DNA of 64,000 bases from an uncultured Monoglobus sp. GTDB lineage: Bacteria > Bacillota > Clostridia > Monoglobales > Monoglobaceae. Both the position numbers and the translations under genes were made by a program. Each line of letters opens with the position of its first letter. Position 1 is the stretch's first letter. The notes under the pieces are model-generated. The model was not told the origin of the DNA. It searched no databases and was given only the letters and a program-made list of their open reading frames with translations. This document shows positions 53,500 to 61,152 of this stretch, one piece after another. The stretch lies in NCBI GenBank assembly GCA_947630505.1, contig CANRHV010000008.1, positions 1-64,000 on the forward strand, read 5' to 3'.

Positions 53500-54143
53500 T
53501 GGATAACAAAAAAGGTTATTTATCAACGTTTCTGAACGGTATTATCACCGAGAACCCGACTCTGGTCCTGTTCCTCGGCATGTGCCCCACATTGGCGGTT
53601 ACGACCGGAGTTGTGAACGGTATAGGAATGGGTCTTTCGACCACCGCCGTTCTGGTTTGCTCCAACATAGTTATCTCGCTTTTGAGAAAGTTTATACCCG
53701 ACAAGATCAGGATCGCGTCGTTTATCGTAATCATTGCGGGCTTTGTAACGATAGTTCAGATGCTGCTCAACGCGTATGTTCCGGCTCTTTCCAGCAGTCT
53801 GGGAATATACATACCGCTTATAGTTGTTAACTGCATAATTCTCGGCAGAGCCGAGGCTTTCGCCAGTAAGAACTCGGTCGGCAAATCCGCGTTTGACGGT
53901 TTGGGCATGGGTCTCGGATTCACATGCGCGCTGGTCCTCATCGCGGCTATCAGAGAGATCCTCGGCGCCGGAACATTCGCGGGTATCCCCCTGTTCGGCG
54001 ACAGCTTCCAGCCCGTTTCGATAATGATCCTGCCTCCGGGAGCGTTCCTGACATTGGGCGTTCTGCTGGCGATCATCAACGTTATAGGCGCAAAGATAAA
54101 GAACAAGAAAAAAGACACTGACACGGAAAAGGAGGGCATATAA
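53499..54143 (+). CDS. rnfE: Rnf complex subunit E
   Basis: This 214-aa integral membrane protein of the RnfA/RnfE pair has six hydrophobic segments and conserved stretches NPTLVLFLGMCPTLAV (about 18-33) and GLGMGLGFTCALVLIAAIREILG (residues roughly 132-155). RnfA and RnfE insert in opposite orientation and together bind an intramembrane cluster in Rnf/Nqr structures. The Lys/Asp-rich C-terminus overhangs. rnfA starts immediately after the stop. Confidence 0.95.
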   Translation: MDNKKGYLSTFLNGIITENPTLVLFLGMCPTLAVTTGVVNGIGMGLSTTAVLVCSNIVISLLRKFIPDKIRIASFIVIIAGFVTIVQMLLNAYVPALSSSLGIYIPLIVVNCIILGRAEAFASKNSVGKSAFDGLGMGLGFTCALVLIAAIREILGAGTFAGIPLFGDSFQPVSIMILPPGAFLTLGVLLAIINVIGAKIKNKKKDTDTEKEGI

Positions 54144-54737
54144 ATGGTAGCGGAATTATTGGTTATAGCTATCGGCGCGATACTTATCAACAACTTCGTG
54201 CTGGTGCAGTTCCTCGGTATATGCCCCTTCCTGGGCGTATCGAAAAAGGTTGACACATCTGTCGGCATGGGCTTCGCAGTAATCTTCGTTATGGCGTGCG
54301 CTTCGATCATCACATGGTGTGTTCAGTATTATCTGCTGGTGCCGTTCCATTTGGAATATTTGCAGACTATCGCGTTTATTCTGGTTATCGCGGTGCTGGT
54401 TCAGTTCGTTGAGATGTTCCTTAAAAAGTCGATACCGTCGCTCTACAGCGCGCTCGGCGTTTATCTGCCGCTGATCACCACAAACTGCGCGGTGCTCGGC
54501 GTTGCTATCCAGAACATCACAAAATTCACAGGCGTTGAGATGAGTTTTGTAAAGTCTCTGGTATACGGCGTTTCGGCCGGTATCGGATTTACCGTCGCGA
54601 TCGTGCTGTTCGCGGGCGTAAGAGAGAGGCTTGAAAGCTCCGATGTTCCCGAGTTCCTGAAAGGCATGCCGATAACGCTCGTTACCGCGGCGCTCCTTTC
54701 GATAGCGTTTCTCGGTTTCTCGGGTCTCAGTTTTTAA
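54144..54737 (+). CDS. rnfA: Rnf complex subunit A
   Basis: This 197-aa integral membrane protein has six hydrophobic segments. Conserved parts are NNFVLVQFLGICPFLGVS (about 16-33) with the cluster-ligand cysteine, and the TTNCAVLGVA segment (about 112-121) with the second cysteine. The ATG directly follows the rnfE stop, with GGAGGG in the rnfE tail as RBS. It is the partner of RnfE in the membrane core. Confidence 0.96.
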   Translation: MVAELLVIAIGAILINNFVLVQFLGICPFLGVSKKVDTSVGMGFAVIFVMACASIITWCVQYYLLVPFHLEYLQTIAFILVIAVLVQFVEMFLKKSIPSLYSALGVYLPLITTNCAVLGVAIQNITKFTGVEMSFVKSLVYGVSAGIGFTVAIVLFAGVRERLESSDVPEFLKGMPITLVTAALLSIAFLGFSGLSF

Positions 54738-54753
54738 GAAGGAGGGGAAGTAG

Positions 54754-55845
54754 ATGTTTAACAGTATAGTTGTTCCCATCCTTATAATCGGAGGCATGGG
54801 TTTGATATTCGGCGTGCTGCTGGGCGTTGCCTCGAAAGTGTTCGCCGTTAAGGAAGACGAGCGTATTCCCAAGATCATGGAAGTTCTGCCCGGCGCCAAC
54901 TGCGGCGGCTGCGGATTCGCGGGCTGCTCGGCATACGCGGCGGCGCTCTGCAAAGGCGGCGTAAAGACAAACGCCTGCCCGGTGGGCGGTGAGACTGTTG
55001 CCGAGAAAATCGCGGAGATCATGGGCGTTACGGCCGAGAAAAAAGAGAAAATGGTTGCCAGAGTTTTGTGCAATGGCAGTCCCGACAGAGCGGTCCAGAA
55101 ATATTATTTCGACGGCCCTCGCGACTGCTACAGCGCTCACAAGCTGGGCGGCGGCGAAAAGATGTGCGCCTACGGCTGTCTGGGCTTCGGCTCCTGCGTC
55201 AAGGTTTGTAAGTTCGACGCCATCAGTATTCAAAACGGCGTCGCGTATGTAAATATCGACAAGTGCGTTGCCTGCGGCGCGTGCGCCGAGGAATGTCCCA
55301 AAAAGGTAATCAAGATACTGCCTCTCAGAAGCAAGTACACTATCAACTGCAAGAGCGTTGAAAAAGGCAAGATCACAAGACATGACTGTCAGGTTGGCTG
55401 TATCGGCTGCGGTATCTGCGCCAAAACATGTCCCAAGGGAGCTATCTCGATCAGCGACAACTTGGCTGTTATCGACCCCGCCAAGTGTGTCAACTGCGGT
55501 CTCTGCGCTCAGAAGTGCCCGCAGAAGGCAATCAACAAGGTTACTCCCGAAGGTCTGGTTCGTCCCGAGCCCAAGCAGGCTAAGCCCAAGCTGACGCCCG
55601 AGCAGATAGAGGCTCTCAAGGCCAAAAAAGCAGCTCAGATGAAAGATCAGAGTCAGCCCGCGGGTCAGAAGGAGAAAAAGGTCAAGACTGAGCAGGTCAA
55701 GGCGGATACTAAGTTTAATGATGTTGTGAAAGATAATATCGCCAAAGAGGCTGAGGCTCGCGAGGCCGGCGCCGCCATTTCAAAAGAAATCAACAAAAAG
55801 GCGGATGATATTGATTCAACTCAGGAGATGGAGGCTCAGAAATAA
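54754..55845 (+). CDS. rnfB: Rnf complex subunit B with charged C-terminal extension
   Basis: This 363-aa ferredoxin-docking subunit has an N-terminal membrane segment (about 4-28) and a four-Cys cluster domain (CGGCGFAGC, about 50-58, with further Cys). Polyferredoxin motifs follow: CLGFGSCVKVC, CVACGACAEECP, CIGCGICAKTCP and CVNCGLCAQKCP. From about residue 268 there is a 95-residue Lys/Ala/Glu/Gln-rich extension, probably helical and unstructured. The cluster domains face the cytoplasm and take electrons from reduced ferredoxin. It is the last rnf gene; a HIT protein gene follows after 28 bp. Confidence 0.95.
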   Translation: MFNSIVVPILIIGGMGLIFGVLLGVASKVFAVKEDERIPKIMEVLPGANCGGCGFAGCSAYAAALCKGGVKTNACPVGGETVAEKIAEIMGVTAEKKEKMVARVLCNGSPDRAVQKYYFDGPRDCYSAHKLGGGEKMCAYGCLGFGSCVKVCKFDAISIQNGVAYVNIDKCVACGACAEECPKKVIKILPLRSKYTINCKSVEKGKITRHDCQVGCIGCGICAKTCPKGAISISDNLAVIDPAKCVNCGLCAQKCPQKAINKVTPEGLVRPEPKQAKPKLTPEQIEALKAKKAAQMKDQSQPAGQKEKKVKTEQVKADTKFNDVVKDNIAKEAEAREAGAAISKEINKKADDIDSTQEMEAQK

Positions 55846-55873
55846 GCCTTTAGGCTATTAAGGAGGATATGAA

Positions 55874-56296
55874 ATGATCGATAAAAACTGCGCTTACTGC
55901 GTTGAGGGCGAGCTTGTCGCGAAGTTTGGAATTAAAATTTGCGAGCTTGACACCTGCAAGGTTTATTTGTTCAAGGAGCAGAGCCATAAGGGCAGAGTCA
56001 TCGCCGCTCACAAAAAGCATGTCGGCGATATGACCGAGCTTACAAGCGAGGAAAGAGCCGCGTATATTGAGGATATCGCGAAGATCTCAAAAGCGCTCCA
56101 GGAAATATTCAAGCCGCAAAAGGTCAACTACGGCGCGTACGGCGACACCGGACATCATCTGCATGTGCATCTGGTTCCAAAATATGCCGACGAGTTCGAG
56201 TGGGGCGGAACCTTCGCGATGAATCCCGACAGAGTTTATCTGAGCGCGGCGGAATATTCCGAGCTCGTGAACACTATCGGCGATGCGCTTAAATAA
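55874..56296 (+). CDS. HIT-family nucleotide hydrolase/transferase
   Basis: This 140-aa protein of the histidine-triad fold has the motif HLHVHLV with His95, His97 and His99. An N-terminal CxxC (Cys6, Cys9) may bind zinc. Family members hydrolyse phosphoramidates or dinucleoside polyphosphates. It has AAGGAGGAT as RBS and no terminator after rnfB, so it is probably the last gene of the rnf transcript. The connection to Rnf may only be positional. Confidence 0.88.
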   Translation: MIDKNCAYCVEGELVAKFGIKICELDTCKVYLFKEQSHKGRVIAAHKKHVGDMTELTSEERAAYIEDIAKISKALQEIFKPQKVNYGAYGDTGHHLHVHLVPKYADEFEWGGTFAMNPDRVYLSAAEYSELVNTIGDALK

Positions 56297-56310
56297 TTAT
56301 GAATTATAGC

Positions 56311-56380
56311 GTGGAACGGGTCGGCAAATGCCGGCCCGTCCCGCAATTTTAAGCGGGCGGATAATATCCGCCCCTACGAA
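56311..56380. repeat. REP-like palindromic intergenic element
   Basis: Two hairpins stand back to back: an 11-bp stem (316-326 ACGGGTCGGCA with 329-339 TGCCGGCCCGT) and a perfect 9-bp palindrome (355-363 GGGCGGATA with 365-373 TATCCGCCC), followed by CCTACGAA. The GC-rich double palindrome in an AT-rich gap resembles dispersed intergenic repeats of gut Clostridia. No gene lies here. It could also end the rnf/HIT transcript, although a T-tract is lacking. Confidence 0.6.
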
Positions 56381-56436
56381 CTTCGGTGAATTTTTTATTT
56401 TCGGTAAAAAATTTTTAAAATTTTTTGAAAAAACTC

Positions 56437-56465
56437 TTGCAATTATAAAAAATTTATGGTATTAT
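56437..56465 (+). promoter_or_regulatory. Promoter of tRNA-Ser
   Basis: TTGCAA, a 17-nt spacer, TATTAT; 16 nt before the mature 5' end. Confidence 0.65.
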
Positions 56466-56481
56466 AGCATAGTTGCAGTAC

Positions 56482-56570
56482 GGACGGGTATCGAAGTGGT
56501 CATAACGGGGCTGACTCGAAATCAGTTTGTCGGAAACGGCACGTGGGTTCGAATCCCACCCCGTCCGCCA
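56482..56570 (+). tRNA. tRNA-Ser (anticodon CGA)
   Basis: This 89-nt tRNA has a 7-bp acceptor stem (GGACGGG / CCCGTCC), discriminator G and an encoded CCA end. The anticodon loop CTCGAAA gives anticodon CGA at 56517-56519. A long variable arm, as in class II tRNAs, and a GGTTCGAATCC T-arm are present. It reads UCG codons. Confidence 0.95.
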
Positions 56571-56581
56571 ATATTTTAAAA

Positions 56582-56602
56582 CCGCCATTGGCGGTTTTTT
56601 GT
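56582..56602 (+). terminator. Terminator after tRNA-Ser
   Basis: The stem ACCGCC / GGCGGT with a 3-nt loop is followed by a run of six T. Confidence 0.8.
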
Positions 56603-56664
56603 TTGCAGTTTTATTTTTAAATTTATAACTATAAATTAAATTTGTAAATTTTTTAAAATTACAC

Positions 56665-56693
56665 TTGAAAAATTATTGTATTTATGTCATAAT
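56665..56693 (+). promoter_or_regulatory. Promoter of the SLH protein gene
   Basis: TTGAAA, a 17-nt spacer, CATAAT. The predicted +1 is near 56700. Confidence 0.5.
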
Positions 56694-56698
56694 ATTAT

Positions 56699-56722
56699 AA
56701 ACGTACTCATTTTATTACGTTT
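56699..56722 (+). other. Stem-loop at the predicted 5' end of the SLH protein mRNA
   Basis: The 7-bp stem AAACGTA / TACGTTT with a 10-nt loop begins 6 nt after the -10 box. The remaining 78-nt leader up to AAGGAGA shows nothing else. Confidence 0.4.
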
Positions 56723-56800
56723 ATGGAATGTCCTTGGTGAGATATTTGATATTATACATTTCGTTAATTATAAAAACTAAGTATAAGGAGATATAATATT

Positions 56801-58699
56801 ATGAGCAAGAAATTTAGCAAATGTTTTCCCGAAATAATTATAACGCTGATATTTTCGGTAGCGCTTATGTGTTTCATGAGCGCGGTCAGCGCCAAAGAGT
56901 TTGACGGTATGGCAAGAAGTTCCGCGGGCGGCGCAGCCGTGCCATATGCCCAAGCGTCATTTGATGACGGCGTTGATGACAGCGCGGTCGATACGGTCAA
57001 AAATATGCCGAGCAGTATTGAAGGTCTGATTGGTGAAATTTACAGTATTCCAGAACAGGAACCCGAGCGCGACGGCTGCACATTTAAGGGCTGGGTTGAG
57101 CGCGGAACGGATGCGCCTGTTTATAAGCACGACACAGCGGAAAGCAGCTTTGTGATGCCTGCTGACGGAATCGTATTTATAGCGATTTGGGAAAACAACA
57201 GCACTGCTCCTCCGAGCGATTCGCCCGGATCACAACCTACCGTTGAGCCGGGAGAAAAACCCACGGAAACTCCGGGAACCGTCATACCGCCTACGGGCGA
57301 GCCTTCAGAACCTACGGAGCAACCGCAACCGCCGGGCGCGGAGACACCCACTCCGATACCGACCAATGCACCAACTGCGGCGCCTACGATCAAGCCGACA
57401 AATCCGCCGACTGCCACGCCAACTATTATCCCGACAAATGAGCCAAGCATGCCGACAAATCCGCCGACAGCGCATCCAACGACAACACCGACAAATGCGC
57501 CAACCCCAACCAATGCGCCGCAGGAAACAGAATCGCCGACTGCGTATCCTACGACAACACCGACAAATACACCAAACCCGACCAACGTACCGCAGTCAAC
57601 CGTAACACCGACACCGACCAAGAAACCCGCCGGCACCGGAGGCGGAGGAGGTGGCGGAAGTTTCGGCACCGGCGGAAACACTTCGGTTCGTATACAAATA
57701 GAGTGGGAGGATGACAATAACAGCCGCGGTGAAAGACCTTCGTCGGTTACAGTAAGGCTTAAACAAGATAAGACTGTAATTGACGAGTGTACATTGTATG
57801 CTTCGAATAACTGGCAGCATACATTCACAAGTCTCAGAATAGGCACAACTTATACGGTTGAGGAGGTCGAGGTAAATCACTATGTTCCGAGATATGTGCA
57901 GTCATTCAACGGATATAAGATCGTCAATAAATATGATGGATCTTATGACCCAAGCGCAGACATTTCAAACGCGCCTTCAACCACAAGTGCACCGACACCA
58001 ACGTCTACGCGCGACCCAAACTCTGTTCCGTCGCTAAACTATGCCGATCACTATGCCTACATAGTCGGATATGAGGACGGCACTGTTCAGCCCGATAACA
58101 CAATAACACGCGCCGAGGTCGCGACGATATTTTTCAGAATGTTGTCTAATGATTCGAGAGATAAGTTCAGAACAAGTGAAAATCAGTTTGCTGATGTATA
58201 TGCCAATGACTGGTTTAACACGGCAGTTTCGACAATGACGAGAGCCGACATTATCCACGGATATGAGGACGGAACTTTCAGAGGTGATAATCCTATAACG
58301 CGCGCCGAATTTGCCACAATTGCCGCCCACTTTGATCCGATCACATACAGCTACGGAGATAAGCTTAGCGATACAGCGGGTCATTGGGCGAGCTTATACA
58401 TTAATCGCGCCGCGGAACGAGGATGGATAAACGGATATGAGGACGGAACATTCAGGCCGGATCAAAATATAACCCGAGCCGAGGCTGTGACTTTAGTAAA
58501 CAGAGTTCTTGGCAGAAAGCCCGACGCGGGGCATCTGCTCGCGGGAATGACATCATGGCCGGATAATATAGACCCGAGCGTTTGGTATTACGCGGACATT
58601 CAGGAGGCGACCAACTCGCATTACAGCGAGGATAAAGGCGATTATGAGGCATGGATATCTTTGCGTGAGGACAGGGATTGGAAAATTCTTGAAAATTAA
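56801..58699 (+). CDS. Cell-surface protein with three S-layer-homology domains
   Basis: This 632-aa exported protein has an N-terminal signal segment (about 9-31), a Listeria-Bacteroides-type (InlB B-repeat-like) unit (about 74-131, EPERDGCTFKGWVERG), and a 150-residue Pro/Thr linker (134-280). A Gly stretch, a Cna B-type domain (about 296-378, EEVEVNHYVPRYVQ) and three SLH domains follow (about 413-449, 463-509 and 523-570; GYEDGTVQPDNTITRAEVA, GYEDGTFRGDNPITRAEFA, GYEDGTFRPDQNITRAEAV). SLH domains bind pyruvylated wall polysaccharide, so the protein is wall-attached with the N-terminal part outward. The ligand is unknown. It does not carry the C-terminal module of the other large proteins. 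Confidence 0.88.
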   Translation: MSKKFSKCFPEIIITLIFSVALMCFMSAVSAKEFDGMARSSAGGAAVPYAQASFDDGVDDSAVDTVKNMPSSIEGLIGEIYSIPEQEPERDGCTFKGWVERGTDAPVYKHDTAESSFVMPADGIVFIAIWENNSTAPPSDSPGSQPTVEPGEKPTETPGTVIPPTGEPSEPTEQPQPPGAETPTPIPTNAPTAAPTIKPTNPPTATPTIIPTNEPSMPTNPPTAHPTTTPTNAPTPTNAPQETESPTAYPTTTPTNTPNPTNVPQSTVTPTPTKKPAGTGGGGGGGSFGTGGNTSVRIQIEWEDDNNSRGERPSSVTVRLKQDKTVIDECTLYASNNWQHTFTSLRIGTTYTVEEVEVNHYVPRYVQSFNGYKIVNKYDGSYDPSADISNAPSTTSAPTPTSTRDPNSVPSLNYADHYAYIVGYEDGTVQPDNTITRAEVATIFFRMLSNDSRDKFRTSENQFADVYANDWFNTAVSTMTRADIIHGYEDGTFRGDNPITRAEFATIAAHFDPITYSYGDKLSDTAGHWASLYINRAAERGWINGYEDGTFRPDQNITRAEAVTLVNRVLGRKPDAGHLLAGMTSWPDNIDPSVWYYADIQEATNSHYSEDKGDYEAWISLREDRDWKILEN

Positions 58700-58708
58700 A
58701 TACGAGCG

Positions 58709-58736
58709 GCAGGCGGAATTTTTCCGCCTGCCTTAA
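58709..58736. terminator. Bidirectional terminator between the SLH protein and larC genes
   Basis: A 10-bp stem (GGCAGGCGGA / TCCGCCTGCC) with an A/T loop lies between convergent genes. Confidence 0.75.
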
Positions 58737-58738
58737 AA

Positions 58739-59983
58739 CTAAATAAGTTTTCTTGCCTCAGATAGCGAAATATTGAGCTTATCAGCTATTTTAGCAATAT
58801 CATCATACTCGAGCTTAGTTTTTGAAACTCCGTAACCTGCGGAGATTTTTTGAGTTATATCACCATGCTTTGTGTTTATAATTTCCTCGCGTTTGTCAAG
58901 TGTGTACCGCTCGCAATTATATTCCCTGATGCCGATCGTTGAAGTGTGCTTGAAAATGAGCTCAAGCATTTTTGAGCGATCGGATGGTTTGCACAGGCAC
59001 GACAGCAATATACCGGGGCGGTTCTTTTTCATTCCGATCGGAGTAGTGAAAACATCCAGGGCGCCGCAGTCGAAAAGTTTTTGCGCCGCATAACCGATAT
59101 CCTCGGGTGTCATATCGTCAAGATTGCAGCAAAGCTCGGAAACATTTTGGGTATTCGAGCCGCTTTCACCAATAACTGCTCGCACGCAGTTTGGCGGCGC
59201 TTCGGCGAACTGCTTTGTCCCGATTCCGTATCCGGTTTTTTGAATTACGATTTGAGGCATTTGCTCAAAATCATCAGCGAAATATTTCAGCAGCGCCGCG
59301 CCTGTCGGAGTGCAAAGCTCGCCTTGAACCGTACCGCTGTATATCGGCACATTTTTTAGGATCAGCGCCGTAGCGGGCGCCGGAACCGGAAGAATTCCGT
59401 GGGCTGCGTGAACCGTTCCGAAACCGACGCATATCGGCGATGAAATGATCTTATCGGGATCAAGCTCTTCGATCAACGAGCAAACGCCTACGATATCAGC
59501 GATCGCGTCAAGGCGTCCGACCTCGTGAAAGTGTATGTCTACAACCGTTTCGCCATGCACCGCGCTTTCAGCTTCGGCGATTATCCTGTAAATACTTGAC
59601 GCGTCATTTTTCACTTTATCTGATATGTCAAGTTTGTTAATGATCTTGTCAATATCATCGAGACTTCTGTGCTCGTGGTGACTGTGGTTATGTGCTTGGT
59701 GATGATTATGCTTATGATGGTGCTCGCCGGAAGCGGAAGATGCGCCGTGGCTGTGATGATGCGGCGGCGCACAGTCTTCGACTTTTCCGTTTACCGTGAC
59801 TTTTACATGTGTTCCGGCGATGCCGCCGCTTTTTGTCTTTTCGCGAATAAAGCTTACGCCTTCAAGGCCTATGCCGTTCATTTTATCGATAAATTGGTTC
59901 GGATCGGGATGAACGTCGAGCAGCGCCGACATAAGCATATCTCCCGCGGCTCCCATAGGACAGTCAAAATACAATAATTTCAT
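58739..59983 (-). CDS. larC: LarC: nickel-pincer-nucleotide cofactor nickel insertase
   Basis: This 414-aa protein inserts nickel into the pincer nucleotide cofactor of lactate racemase and related enzymes, using CTP in characterised homologues. The N-terminus MKLLYFDCPMGAAGDM is diagnostic. A His-rich loop (75-105) holds about 15 histidines and probably stores nickel. In Lactobacillus plantarum the gene needs a frameshift to make full-length LarC; here the frame is continuous. larA, larB and larE are not in the window. It starts 13 bp after the recombinase gene, and its AAGGAG overlaps the recombinase stop codon, so it is likely co-transcribed and coupled with it. Confidence 0.9.
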   Translation of the reverse strand: MKLLYFDCPMGAAGDMLMSALLDVHPDPNQFIDKMNGIGLEGVSFIREKTKSGGIAGTHVKVTVNGKVEDCAPPHHHSHGASSASGEHHHKHNHHQAHNHSHHEHRSLDDIDKIINKLDISDKVKNDASSIYRIIAEAESAVHGETVVDIHFHEVGRLDAIADIVGVCSLIEELDPDKIISSPICVGFGTVHAAHGILPVPAPATALILKNVPIYSGTVQGELCTPTGAALLKYFADDFEQMPQIVIQKTGYGIGTKQFAEAPPNCVRAVIGESGSNTQNVSELCCNLDDMTPEDIGYAAQKLFDCGALDVFTTPIGMKKNRPGILLSCLCKPSDRSKMLELIFKHTSTIGIREYNCERYTLDKREEIINTKHGDITQKISAGYGVSKTKLEYDDIAKIADKLNISLSEARKLI

Positions 59984-59996
59984 AATAATTCACTCC

Positions 59997-60956
59997 TTAT
60001 TTTTTAGTTTTATTAAGAGGATTTTTGGCGACAGCGCTTCTGAGCTCTTTGTTGTCGATATGCGTGTAGATCTCAGTTGTGCTGAGCTGCTTGTGGCCGA
60101 GTATTTCCTGAAGGACTCTGACGTCAACACCCGATTGGTGCATAAGCGTGGCCGCTGTGTGGCGCAGCTTGTGAGTTGTGTACTTGTGAGAGTCAAGCCC
60201 TAATTTTTTTACATATTTTTCAACAGTGTGCTGCACGGTCCTGCGGCTGATCCTGGCGTTTCTCTCGGATAAAAACAGCGCGTTTCTGTCCTTATATTCC
60301 GGGCTCATTTTTTTGCGTATCGGCATGTAGGCCTCAAGGGCGCTTATGCAGGCGTCGTTTAAATAAATTGTTCTCTCCTTGCCGCCTTTTCCCATAACAA
60401 CAAGAGTGTCGCCGTTTATATCTGTGATATTAATGCTTACCAATTCGGCAAGTCTCATTCCGCAGTTTAAAAATAACGTTAATATACAATAATCTCGTTC
60501 GTAATTTCGTTTATCAACGGCTTCGAGCAAACTTAGGCTGTCCTCAAGAGTGAAATACTTAGGCAGTTGTTTTTCAATTTTAATTGTGTCAAGATCTGCT
60601 GCCGGGTTCTCGTCGATCAATTTAACTTTGCTGTGCAGGTATTTAAAATATGATTTGAGAGCCGAGATCTTACGAGCGCGCGTGCGCGCGCGATTCCCGA
60701 GATTGTGGTTCAGAAAGTTAGCATATTCGTATATAAAATTAATGTCAACTTTTTTTATGTCGTCAATGGTGATATTGTCAATTTCAATTTGATTGAAATC
60801 GCATTTGAATTTTCCCGAATAATAATTTATAAACCTGTAAAAGCAGCGCAGATCATAAAAATACTCGAGCGCGGTTTTGCGAGACTTTCCCTGAATGCTT
60901 TCAAGATAGATCAGAAAAGACCGCATAGGTTCCGGGGCGTGCCTTATGTTGTCCAT
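59997..60956 (-). CDS. Tyrosine recombinase, XerC/XerD type
   Basis: This 319-aa site-specific recombinase has an N-terminal SAM-like core-binding domain (about 10-115) and a catalytic domain with Arg168 (CGMRLAE), Lys193 (GKGGKE), His262 and Arg265 (HKLRHT), His288 (LGHKQL) and Tyr297 (EIYTH). All catalytic residues are intact. I chose the ATG at 60956 because GAAGGAG precedes it; the longer frame runs into an inverted repeat. It lacks mobile-element context and lies next to recD2-recR, so a housekeeping role in chromosome dimer resolution is more likely than an integrase. A perfect palindrome occupies its leader. Confidence 0.9.
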   Translation of the reverse strand: MDNIRHAPEPMRSFLIYLESIQGKSRKTALEYFYDLRCFYRFINYYSGKFKCDFNQIEIDNITIDDIKKVDINFIYEYANFLNHNLGNRARTRARKISALKSYFKYLHSKVKLIDENPAADLDTIKIEKQLPKYFTLEDSLSLLEAVDKRNYERDYCILTLFLNCGMRLAELVSINITDINGDTLVVMGKGGKERTIYLNDACISALEAYMPIRKKMSPEYKDRNALFLSERNARISRRTVQHTVEKYVKKLGLDSHKYTTHKLRHTAATLMHQSGVDVRVLQEILGHKQLSTTEIYTHIDNKELRSAVAKNPLNKTKK

Positions 60957-60977
60957 TATGTTTGCTCCTTCTTCAAC

Positions 60978-61005
60978 ATTGCACAAAATTTTTATTTTGT
61001 GCAAT
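60978..61005 (-). promoter_or_regulatory. Perfect inverted repeat in the leader of the Xer recombinase gene
   Basis: The 12-bp arms ATTGCACAAAAT and ATTTTGTGCAAT flank TTTT. It lies between a likely -10 box (TATAAT, minus strand, 61019-61024) and the RBS, starting about 7 nt from the expected +1. It could be a leader hairpin or an operator. Confidence 0.55.
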
Positions 61006-61099
61006 AATCTATAAAATTATTATACCCTCTTTCCTGTTAAATTTCCAGAGCATTTATGTTAAAAATAGGTTACAAATCAAATTATAAGGTTTTTTCCTG

Positions 61100-61128
61100 T
61101 TGATATTCGAGATTCGTTATTATATAAT
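61100..61128 (+). promoter_or_regulatory. Promoter of recD2-recR
   Basis: TTGATA, a 17-nt spacer, TATAAT, followed by TGGAGGAGC before the ATG. Confidence 0.65.
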
Positions 61129-61152
61129 TATATTGTATGGAGGAGCTTTTGA

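Noticed and set aside
59997-60956. Integrase of a mobile element
   Set aside because: No excisionase, att duplication, tRNA target or cargo genes adjoin it. The domain layout and length fit housekeeping Xer recombinases.
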